Shown in pieces: positions 1 through 5,102 of a DNA stretch of 5,863 bases; position 1 is the first letter of the stretch; every line of letters begins with the position of its first letter. This DNA comes from Thermoflexales bacterium (GTDB lineage: Bacteria; Chloroflexota; Anaerolineae; Fen-1058), in NCBI GenBank assembly GCA_017999195.1, contig JAGOBP010000284.1, forward strand, positions 1 to 5,863, read 5' to 3'. The position numbers were made by a program, and so were the translations under genes. The notes under the pieces are model-generated. The model was not told the origin of the DNA, did not search any database, and was given only the letters and a program-made list of their open reading frames with translations.

Positions 1-63
1 CTCGATCGACCGTTCGGCTTCGGCCAACAGTTTCGCTCGGATTTCTGCGCGTGTAGGGGACAT
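1..63 (-). CDS. N-terminal fragment of an unrecognised protein (runs off the left edge)
   Basis: Only the first 21 codons are present; they begin MSPTRAEIRAKLLAEAERSI. The frame starts at an ATG whose complement is at 61-63 and stays open to the window edge. The start is well supported by a strong Shine-Dalgarno (GGAGGTGA, complement at 67-74) three bases upstream. The visible part is a charged, Ala/Glu/Arg-rich stretch that should form an amphipathic helix. It has no signal peptide and no membrane segment, so a cytoplasmic protein is likely. Short helical N-termini of this kind occur in some transposases and in many small uncharacterised proteins, but the fragment is too short to assign a family. 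It is transcribed divergently from the potD-like gene. Confidence 0.6.
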   Translation of the reverse strand, partial: MSPTRAEIRAKLLAEAERSIE

Positions 64-66
64 GGC

Positions 67-74
67 TCACCTCC
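67..74 (-). promoter_or_regulatory. Strong ribosome binding site of the left-edge gene
   Basis: On the minus strand this reads GGAGGTGA, followed by GCC and ATG. It is a nearly full anti-Shine-Dalgarno match at short but workable spacing. It is the best ribosome site in the window and shows that this organism uses SD-led initiation, which makes the lack of an SD at some other starts here informative. Confidence 0.75.
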
Positions 75-89
75 CAGTCAGATGGTGTA

Positions 90-119
90 ATTATGCCTGA
101 GCTTGCCCCCAAACTGAAA
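90..119 (-). promoter_or_regulatory. Weak candidate promoter for the left-edge gene
   Basis: On the minus strand CATAAT (complement at 90-95) matches the -10 consensus at five of six positions and lies about 25 bases before the start codon. The best -35 in range, TTTCAG (complement at 114-119, 18-bp spacer), matches poorly. Only the -10 box is persuasive. Confidence 0.3.
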
Positions 120-142
120 TGCACGCCTGCCCCGGCCGGTGT

Positions 143-171
143 TTGACCCGCCACGCCATTCTCGCTATACT
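143..171 (+). promoter_or_regulatory. Sigma70-type promoter of the potD-like gene
   Basis: TTGACC (143-148) and TATACT (166-171) are separated by exactly 17 bp; each box matches the housekeeping consensus at five of six positions. Transcription should start around 177-179. This places the in-frame ATG at 139 upstream of the transcript and so excludes it as a start. The ATG at 181 would be almost leaderless, and the ATG at 217 would have a leader of about 38 bases. The intergenic stretch 64-142 shows nothing else beyond the weak leftward promoter. Confidence 0.75.
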
Positions 172-216
172 CAATTGCAGATGAATCCGACCATCAGCGT
201 GCAACGAGCGGCGAGC

Positions 217-1296
217 ATGAGGCTCAAATACCTGATCCTGATCATACTCAGCGCCCTGTGTGCGGCCGGTTGCTTACCGGTCGAGACGCTGATGGCGCCC
301 GCCGAGTTGAACATCTACGGTTTCACCGGCGATCTGCCCGACACGATCCTGCGCCAGTTCGAGCAAGAAGCGGGCGTGCTGGTCACGTATGAAACCTACT
401 CCTCCAATGAAGAACTGCTCTTTGGGCTGGGGGCCACGCCCAATCGTTACGACCTGATCATCCTCAGCGACTACACGGTTGAAATCCTGATCGATCGTAA
501 AGGTCTGCGCCCGCTCGATCTGAACGCGATCCCCAATCGGGTCAACATCCAACCCGCCTTCCTGGCCCCCGCCTTCGATCCCGGCGGAACGGCCAAATAT
601 ACGCTGCCCTTTCAGTGGGGCACCACCGGCATCGCCTACGACCAGACCAAAGTCAAGCCGCCCATCACCCGTTGGCGCGACTTGTGGCGGCCTGAGTTGG
701 CGGGACATCTATCGGTGCTGGATGATGCGCGTGAAATGCTGGGCGTGGGCCTGCAAGTGCTGGGTTATGATCGCAACTCGATCGACCCCGCGCAATTAGC
801 GGCCGCGCGCGATGAACTCAAACTTCTGGCACCGGGCATCGTGGCCTTTGATGCGGATTTCCCGGAAAAACGCCTGATTTACGGCGAAGCCTGGGCCGCC
901 GCCATCTACAGCGGCGATGCGGCGCTGGCCGCGCGCGGCAACCCCAACATCGTGTACGTGCTGCCGCAAGAAGGCGGCGGTCGCTGGTTTGACAACTTCG
1001 CCATCCCCAGCGCCGCGCCGCATCCCGCGTTGGCGCAGCGCTTCATCGACTTCATGCTGCGCGCTGACATCGGCGCGAGTATGCTAAACGATCTGCCTTA
1101 CAGCACGGCCAATCAAGCCGCGTTGGACTACGCCCGCGATCAGCTGCCCGAACTTTATCGCGAGTATACGAATAATTCTGCCTCGAATCCGCCACCCGAC
1201 GCCGTGGCCCACACCCAGCCGATCGTCCACATCGGCGAAGCCGCCAATCAACTCTACGAACAATATTGGGCCGAAGTCCTCGCCGCCGCCCGTTGA
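217..1296 (+). CDS. potD: PotD-like polyamine-type ABC transporter substrate-binding lipoprotein
   Basis: This is the extracytoplasmic solute-binding protein of a spermidine/putrescine-type ABC importer, with 359 residues from this start (E. coli PotD is about 350). Residues 1-19 form a lipoprotein signal: MRLK, a hydrophobic core, then an AAG-Cys lipobox with Cys19 as anchor. The lipobox is slightly atypical because Ala replaces Leu at -3. The mature part aligns along its length with PotD: GFTGDLP where PotD has NWTEYVP, a DDARE block, an EGG-x-x-W-x-D-x-x-AIP block, an LPYSTAN block where PotD has IGYPTPN, and a C-terminal LYEQYW. By alignment from memory, the amine-contacting acidic residues (the D and E of DDARE, the D of WFD) are kept, while several aromatic and polar pocket residues differ. 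The ATG at 181 is an alternative start adding 12 residues; neither start has a clear Shine-Dalgarno. No permease or ATPase gene is adjacent, so it must work with components encoded elsewhere. Another cationic ligand is possible. Confidence 0.88.
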   Translation: MRLKYLILIILSALCAAGCLPVETLMAPAELNIYGFTGDLPDTILRQFEQEAGVLVTYETYSSNEELLFGLGATPNRYDLIILSDYTVEILIDRKGLRPLDLNAIPNRVNIQPAFLAPAFDPGGTAKYTLPFQWGTTGIAYDQTKVKPPITRWRDLWRPELAGHLSVLDDAREMLGVGLQVLGYDRNSIDPAQLAAARDELKLLAPGIVAFDADFPEKRLIYGEAWAAAIYSGDAALAARGNPNIVYVLPQEGGGRWFDNFAIPSAAPHPALAQRFIDFMLRADIGASMLNDLPYSTANQAALDYARDQLPELYREYTNNSASNPPPDAVAHTQPIVHIGEAANQLYEQYWAEVLAAAR

Positions 1297-1351
1297 CCTA
1301 AGCCCGCCGCTCCGCTCAGGGGGCATGGCGCATATCGTGCAGGAAACTGCC

Positions 1352-2284
1352 CTAACGCACCCCGATCACCTGTTTGGCGCGTTTACTGGCCGCGATCGCA
1401 TGTAGAAAATCAGCCAGCGTGATTCGACAGGTCGGCCCCTCCCGATCGAGCGCGGCGGAGGCCGCCGACATCACGATGTTGAGGATGTCGCCACCCGCCA
1501 GTCCTTCAGTTTCAGCCACTAATCGATCCCAATCAGTGGGGATTAACTGCACGGGCAAGCGCCCCGGAATATGATAACGCCACAACTGCAAACGGGCGTC
1601 AGCATTCGGCAGCGGCATTTCGATATGGCCCAGAATGCGGCGAATAAAGGCGGTGTCGTAATTGGAGGCTAAATTCGTGGCGAACACCGTCACGCCCGAA
1701 AAGCGATCCAATTCCAGTAGCATCACCGAACGACTGACATTCACAGCGTGATCGGTACTCTGCGTGATGTTGGTCAAGCGTCGCCCCAGAATCGAATCGG
1801 CTTCGTCGAAGAACAACAGCGCCTGCGTCTCGCGCGCTTTCTGAAACGCGGCCTTGATGTTCTTGGCGGTCTCGCCCACATACTTCGATTCAATCTCGGC
1901 ATAGTTGGCGCGGATCAGGCCCCGGCCCAACTCGTGCGCGATGGCTTCGGCGGCAAAGCTCTTGCCCGTACCCGGTGGACCATACAGATTGATGGCCGTT
2001 CGTCCGCCATACGGATCGATCTCGCCTAAACCGAAGTCTTCATACAACACGTGCTGATATTTGATCTTGGTCAGCAACGCATTAATTTGTTGGCGCGTGT
2101 TGTCACCAATCACCAAGTCTTGCAAGCGACGGCGCGGCTGCTCGACCACAAACATTGCAAGGCGGCGGCTGATGGTCTCAGCCTCAGCCTCGCGTGCGCG
2201 CCCTGCGCCGCCTGGCTCAATCACGCGTTCGCCGATGACGGGCATGCGCGGTTGGTCTTTGTTCTTCATTTCACCGTTGTCCAT
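1352..2284 (-). CDS. Single-domain classical AAA ATPase
   Basis: A 310-residue AAA ATPase of the spastin/Vps4/FtsH-like classical clade. Visible motifs in order: Walker A GPPGTGKS (102-109), a pore-loop-like KYVGE (134-138), Walker B LLFFDEAD (156-163), sensor-1 ATN (202-204), arginine-finger pair R215-R216 in the second region of homology, and a small lid domain with LAGGDILN (262-269) where classical AAA proteins have SGADI. About 95 residues precede the AAA core. They are charged and probably helical, without membrane segment, zinc site or protease domain. Family knowledge says such proteins form ring hexamers that remodel or unfold protein partners; the partner cannot be told here. No strong Shine-Dalgarno precedes the ATG at 2284 (only GAAAG), and Met6 (2269) is an alternative. 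It follows the MerR/TipAS gene by 80 bp on the same strand with no convincing terminator or promoter between, so cotranscription is plausible. It converges on the potD-like gene across a 55-bp gap. Confidence 0.9.
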   Translation of the reverse strand: MDNGEMKNKDQPRMPVIGERVIEPGGAGRAREAEAETISRRLAMFVVEQPRRRLQDLVIGDNTRQQINALLTKIKYQHVLYEDFGLGEIDPYGGRTAINLYGPPGTGKSFAAEAIAHELGRGLIRANYAEIESKYVGETAKNIKAAFQKARETQALLFFDEADSILGRRLTNITQSTDHAVNVSRSVMLLELDRFSGVTVFATNLASNYDTAFIRRILGHIEMPLPNADARLQLWRYHIPGRLPVQLIPTDWDRLVAETEGLAGGDILNIVMSAASAALDREGPTCRITLADFLHAIAASKRAKQVIGVR

Positions 2285-2364
2285 GATCGATCTTTCGGGC
2301 CGATTTGCGCTTCAGCCTTGACTCCAACTAGGCTCACTTTGCGACTTTGGTGCTTGGCGTGAGG

Positions 2365-3162
2365 TTACTCTTCCAGAATCGCCAACTCGCGTTCCAGCCA
2401 TTCCATCTCCAGCGTATCGACGTAGTGATTGATCGCCGCTTGCAAAAACGGCGGCAGATCAGGATGAAAGGCTGTGAAGGTCGCGTTGAAATCGGGATCG
2501 TCGTTGTAGGCATTGCCCAGCCCGCGCAGCACTTCCAGCGATGGCTCATAGAAATAGCGCATGTGCTGATGCCAGCGGCCCAGCATGGCTTGAATCGCCG
2601 GATCGGTTGGCCCTTTGCTCATGTTGGCGGCCAGGTCGGTGTAGATCGCGCCGCCCTCTTGCTTGATTTGCGCTTGTTTTTCAGGCGAATAACTGTTCCA
2701 CAGTTGGTACGACGCCTTGACGTTATCCGCGCCCCAACGCTGGGCGGCTTCATCGGCGTAGCGCTGTTCTTGTTCCTTGTCGAAACCTTCAAAGATGCGT
2801 TTCTTGCTCATGGACACTTCTCCCACTAAATGCAAAATGGTGTTATCGACGGTGGCGATCAGCGTCTGCAACCGATCGATCTTCTCGGCCAACTGGTGTC
2901 GATGCGTTTGCAGCGCCGTCACCCGATCGAACTGCTCGTCATCTAAAATGGCCTTGATTTGAGCCAAATCCAGATCGAGTTCGCGAAAAAACAAAATCTG
3001 CTGCAAGCGAAAGAGCGCGTCATCATCGTAATACCGATAGTTGTTGCGCCCGACCGCGGACGGCTTGAGCAAGCCGATCTCGTCGTAGTAGTGCAGTGTG
3101 CGCACACTGACGCCAGCCAGATTGGACAGTTGTTTGACAGTATAGGTGGCTTTGCCCTTCAT
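2365..3162 (-). CDS. MerR-family regulator with C-terminal TipAS ligand-binding domain
   Basis: A 265-residue drug- or ligand-responsive transcriptional activator in the TipAL/Mta group. Residues 7-45 form the MerR winged helix-turn-helix (YTVKQLSNLAGVSVRTLHYY, then the wing ending NYRYYD). Residues 82-112 look like the dimerising coiled coil. Residues 118-262 form the all-helical TipAS domain, including the WGADNVKASYQLW and RGLGNAYNDDPDF-type segments typical of that family. Proteins of this type bind between -35 and -10 of promoters with long spacers and activate when ligand binds TipAS. The whole protein has no cysteine, so the covalent antibiotic capture described for Streptomyces TipAL cannot occur. 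The promoter's -10 box ends seven bases before the ATG, so the long form should be leaderless or nearly so. An internal ATG at codon 118 with a good Shine-Dalgarno could yield a separate ligand-binding protein. The AAA ATPase gene lies 80 bp downstream on the same strand. Confidence 0.92.
   Translation of the reverse strand: MKGKATYTVKQLSNLAGVSVRTLHYYDEIGLLKPSAVGRNNYRYYDDDALFRLQQILFFRELDLDLAQIKAILDDEQFDRVTALQTHRHQLAEKIDRLQTLIATVDNTILHLVGEVSMSKKRIFEGFDKEQEQRYADEAAQRWGADNVKASYQLWNSYSPEKQAQIKQEGGAIYTDLAANMSKGPTDPAIQAMLGRWHQHMRYFYEPSLEVLRGLGNAYNDDPDFNATFTAFHPDLPPFLQAAINHYVDTLEMEWLERELAILEE
2817..2824 (-). promoter_or_regulatory. Internal ribosome binding site in the MerR/TipAS gene
   Basis: On the minus strand this reads GGGAGAAG; its GGAG core lies eight bases before an in-frame ATG (complement 2809-2811), which is codon 118. 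That ATG falls at the junction of coiled coil and TipAS domain and would give a 148-residue stand-alone TipAS protein. The spacing is ideal. Streptomyces tipA is known to make such a short product from an internal start. Use of the site here is inferred. Confidence 0.5.
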
Positions 3163-3169
3163 GTTGGGG

Positions 3170-3200
3170 ATTATACGCTATGACGTGACGTGAGAGTCAA
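3170..3200 (-). promoter_or_regulatory. MerR-type promoter and operator with 19-bp spacer (autoregulation)
   Basis: Read on the minus strand, TTGACT (complement 3195-3200) and a perfect TATAAT (complement 3170-3175) are separated by 19 bp, the over-long spacing characteristic of MerR-activated promoters. The spacer holds an imperfect dyad centred on 3187 (3180-3194, five of seven pairs matching), reading CTCACGT-C-ACGTCAT on the minus strand. From memory, the thiostrepton-inducible tipA promoter carries a perfect version, CTCACGT-C-ACGTGAG. The position directly before the MerR/TipAS gene indicates autoregulation. The predicted transcript begins within about three bases of the start codon. 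Confidence 0.8.
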
Positions 3201-3215
3201 GGGGGAAATTTGGTT

Positions 3216-3242
3216 TTGTAGATCACTCAACCGTGCTAAAAT
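3216..3242 (+). promoter_or_regulatory. Candidate extended -10 promoter of the Nudix-GT4 operon
   Basis: TAAAAT at 3237-3242 is preceded by TGC (3234-3236), giving an extended -10. The -35 region is poor (TTGTAG at 3216-3221 with a 15-bp spacer, or TTTTGT at 3214 with 17 bp), which is common for extended -10 promoters. Transcription would start near 3249, leaving a leader of about 36 bases. It lies back to back with the MerR/TipAS promoter, whose operator is some 20 bp upstream of this -35 region, so the regulator could influence both directions. Confidence 0.45.
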
Positions 3243-3275
3243 CACACCCTCGATGCTAACCCCTGACGCTAACCC

Positions 3276-3280
3276 GGAGG
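3276..3280 (+). promoter_or_regulatory. Ribosome binding site of the Nudix gene
   Basis: GGAGG lies four bases before the ATG at 3285. It is strong in sequence and slightly close. It fixes this start over the next in-frame ATG, which is codon 4. Confidence 0.6.
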
Positions 3281-3284
3281 TTCA

Positions 3285-3785
3285 ATGCCCCGCATGATCA
3301 CGTTCGACGACAACGGCATTCGCTTCAGCAACCGCATCATCGGCATCGCCATCGATCGCGGCCGCGTGCTGTTGCATCGCACCGACGACATGACGTTTTG
3401 GGCTTTACCCGGCGGCCGCGCCGAACTGCTGGAGCCTTCGCCGGATACGTTGGTGCGCGAGATGCGAGAAGAGATCGGCGTGGACGTGACGGTTGATCGC
3501 CTGTTGTGGCTGGCCGAAAATTTCTTTCAGTACGGGCCGCGCCAGCATCATGAGATCGGCTTTTACTTTCTGATGCACCTGCCCGCCGATTCGCCCCTGC
3601 GCGACACGACCGTGTTTACCGGCCATGAAGGCGACCTGGACGTCCACTTCGAATGGTTTCCCGTCGATGCGTTGGAAAATCTGCCGCTTTTCCCGACGTT
3701 TTTACGCACCGGCCTCAAGTCACTGCCCGAGCACATCGTCCACATCGTGCATATTGATCCGCCGGAAGAGAGCGCGCACTCATGA
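3285..3785 (+). CDS. Nudix hydrolase
   Basis: A 166-residue protein with a perfect Nudix box at residues 44-66, matching G-x5-E-x7-R-E-U-x-E-E-x-G-U (G44, E50, R58, E59, E62, E63, G65). The box glutamates coordinate Mg2+ for hydrolysis of a nucleoside diphosphate linked to another moiety. The strand before it (IIGIAIDRGRVLLHR) and the LPGGR lead-in are typical of the fold, and a GFYFLM strand follows. The length suits a stand-alone cytoplasmic enzyme. The C-terminal 40 residues (His/Pro/Leu-rich, ending HIVHIVHIDPPEE) are outside the catalytic core and may help choose substrate. The substrate cannot be read from the sequence. The stop overlaps the ATG of the glycosyltransferase gene (ATGA), so the two are translationally coupled, which hints at a nucleotide-sugar or housecleaning role linked to glycan synthesis. 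Confidence 0.93.
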   Translation: MPRMITFDDNGIRFSNRIIGIAIDRGRVLLHRTDDMTFWALPGGRAELLEPSPDTLVREMREEIGVDVTVDRLLWLAENFFQYGPRQHHEIGFYFLMHLPADSPLRDTTVFTGHEGDLDVHFEWFPVDALENLPLFPTFLRTGLKSLPEHIVHIVHIDPPEESAHS

Positions 3786-5002
3786 CGGCTTCGCTACACG
3801 TCTGCATCGATGTATCAGCGGCGGTGCATCAACGCGCGGGCCTGGGTCGCTACGCGCATGAGTTGGTGAAGGGCTTGATGGATTTGCCCGAATGTGTCAT
3901 TCCGAGCGCAGCGAGGAATCTTACCGCTGGCACAGAGATTCCTCGTCGCCGCAGCGCGGCTCCTCGGAATGACACTCAGTCAATTCAATTGACGGCGTTT
4001 TACCATCAACGCGGCGAAGCGGTCCTGCTGCCCCCGATTGATCAGCTGCCGACCTTAACGACCCGACTCGCGGTGCGGCCCTGGCGCTTGACCACGGCTT
4101 TAGCCTATTTTTCAGGCTTTGCGCAAGATCGATTGTTTGCCAAGGCCGATATTTTCCACGCGACCGAACATCTGCTGCCGCGCCTGCGCCGCACGCGATC
4201 GGTCTTCACGCTGCACGATCTGATCTTCCAGTTCGATCCCGATTCGCATAAGCCGCTCAACATCGCCTTTCTCAAAACGATGATGCCGCGCTTCCTGCGC
4301 GCCGCCGATGCCATCATCGCCGTGTCGGAGTGCAGCAAGCGCGATGCCGTGCGGCTGTACGGCCTCGCGCCCGACAAAATCCGCGTGATCTATGAAGGCG
4401 TCGATCCGCATTTTGCGCCTGTGACGGATCAAGCGCAGTTGTCGGCCGTTCGATCAAAATACAATTTACCCGAACGCTTCATCGTGCATGTCGGCACCAT
4501 CGAGCCGCGCAAGAATCTGCCGCTCTTGTTTGACGTCATCGCTCAATCGGATAAACACCTCGTCGTCGCAGGCAAATTGGGTTGGCTCACCGAACCCATT
4601 CTCGCTAAGGTCAAAGAATTAGGCTTGGAACAGCGCGTGACCTTCACGGGCTTCGTCGCCGATGAAGACTTGCCCGCCTTGATCTCAGCCGCCACATTGC
4701 TGGCGATGCCGTCGAAATACGAAGGCTTCGGCTTGCCCGTGTTGGAGGCGATGGCCTGCGGCACGCCCGTGATCGCGTCCAACACATCGAGCCTGCCGGA
4801 AGTGGGCGGTGATGCGGCCTTGTACGCGCGACCGACTGATCCGGCCAGCTGGGCGCAGCTGATCGATCGCGTGTGGGGCGACGCGGAACTGCAATCGTCA
4901 TTGCGTGAAAAAGGCTTCAAACAGGCGGCCAAATTCAAGTGGCAAACGATGGCGCGTGAAACGGCGGAGGTCTATCGGGCCGTGAGTAGAACGGCAGATT
5001 AG
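3782..5002 (+). CDS. GT4-type (GT-B fold) glycosyltransferase with an in-frame palindromic insertion
   Basis: A 406-residue retaining glycosyltransferase of the group-1/GT4 family, which moves a sugar from a nucleotide-sugar to an acceptor in cell-surface polysaccharide or glycolipid synthesis. The N-terminal acceptor domain has the glycine-rich loop RAGLGRY (18-24), an HATEH motif (126-130) and FTLHDL with H145. The C-terminal donor domain has VGTIEPRKN (237-245), with R243 and K244 as likely phosphate contacts, and the E-x7-E motif E314 to E322 (EGFGLPVLE), followed by ACGTPVIAS and a PEVGGDAA loop. No membrane segment is evident, so it should be cytoplasmic or peripheral. It starts within the stop codon of the Nudix gene and shares its promoter. 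Residues about 38-67, between the first helix and second strand, are encoded by a palindromic element and probably form a surface loop. The reading frame is kept, so the enzyme may be active. The donor and acceptor are unknown. Confidence 0.93.
   Translation: MTASLHVCIDVSAAVHQRAGLGRYAHELVKGLMDLPECVIPSAARNLTAGTEIPRRRSAAPRNDTQSIQLTAFYHQRGEAVLLPPIDQLPTLTTRLAVRPWRLTTALAYFSGFAQDRLFAKADIFHATEHLLPRLRRTRSVFTLHDLIFQFDPDSHKPLNIAFLKTMMPRFLRAADAIIAVSECSKRDAVRLYGLAPDKIRVIYEGVDPHFAPVTDQAQLSAVRSKYNLPERFIVHVGTIEPRKNLPLLFDVIAQSDKHLVVAGKLGWLTEPILAKVKELGLEQRVTFTGFVADEDLPALISAATLLAMPSKYEGFGLPVLEAMACGTPVIASNTSSLPEVGGDAALYARPTDPASWAQLIDRVWGDAELQSSLREKGFKQAAKFKWQTMARETAEVYRAVSRTAD
3894..3975. repeat. 82-bp palindromic repeat element inserted in the glycosyltransferase gene
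   Basis: The ends GTGTCATTCCGAG (3894-3906) and CTCGGAATGACAC (3963-3975) are perfect 13-base inverted repeats. Inside, CGAGGAATCT (3912-3921) pairs with AGATTCCTCG (3936-3945) across a 14-base loop. A third short hairpin, GCCGC-AGC-GCGGC (3948-3960), sits in the right arm. The result is a three-way branched structure. It encodes no protein of its own but is read through in frame, giving residues such as VIPSAARNL and AAPRNDT. From memory, TCATTCCGAGCG-type palindromes and their PSAARNL or PRNDT translations recur in many environmental bacterial genomes as dispersed repeats, comparable to Rickettsia palindromic elements. No target duplication is clear at its edges. Confidence 0.75.
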
Positions 5003-5051
5003 AGTTTTGTGCAAAGATATTGGCCCTCGAACCAACGACTGTGGTAAATCG

Positions 5052-5057
5052 TATAAT
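5052..5057 (+). promoter_or_regulatory. Consensus -10 box for the VOC gene
   Basis: A perfect TATAAT, but no convincing -35 lies 16-18 bp upstream. Transcription would start near 5064 and give a leader of about 40 bases. If used, it rules out the longer in-frame start at 5007. The remainder of the 5003-5102 intergenic stretch shows no terminator after the glycosyltransferase gene. Confidence 0.5.
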
Positions 5058-5102
5058 CATCACAGACGCACATCAGGCGTCAAATTTCAACCGGGGGATA
5101 CC

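Noticed and set aside
139..216. Longer N-terminus of the potD-like protein from the ATG at 139
   Set aside because: The extra segment overlaps both boxes of a good promoter and would place residues upstream of the transcript start; the lipoprotein signal begins properly at 217.
274..708. 144-codon open frame antisense to the potD-like gene
   Set aside because: Its composition is that of a GC-rich shadow frame and the sense strand aligns with PotD throughout.
1297..1351. Possible bidirectional terminator between the convergent genes
   Set aside because: Only a four- to five-base GCCC/GGGC pairing (1302-1324) is visible, with no T-run on either side.
2314..2334. AGCCT/AGGCT inverted repeat between the MerR/TipAS and AAA genes
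   Set aside because: The stem is only five base pairs with an 11-base loop and no U tract, so it does not support a terminator.
2347..2829. 160-codon open frame on the plus strand
   Set aside because: It lies antisense within the MerR/TipAS gene and has no recognisable domain; the opposite strand encodes a clear protein family.
3894..3975. Reading the palindrome as an intrinsic terminator or attenuator
   Set aside because: There is no T-run after the right arm and the reading frame continues through it for over 330 codons.
4543..4938. 131-codon antisense frame within the glycosyltransferase gene
   Set aside because: The sense strand carries the E-x7-E and donor-site motifs over the same bases; the antisense product has no family features.
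5007..5102. Longer VOC protein starting at 5007
   Set aside because: The ATG at 5007 precedes a consensus TATAAT, has no SD, and the added residues do not resemble the fold; the ATG at 5103 has an SD-like GGGGGA.
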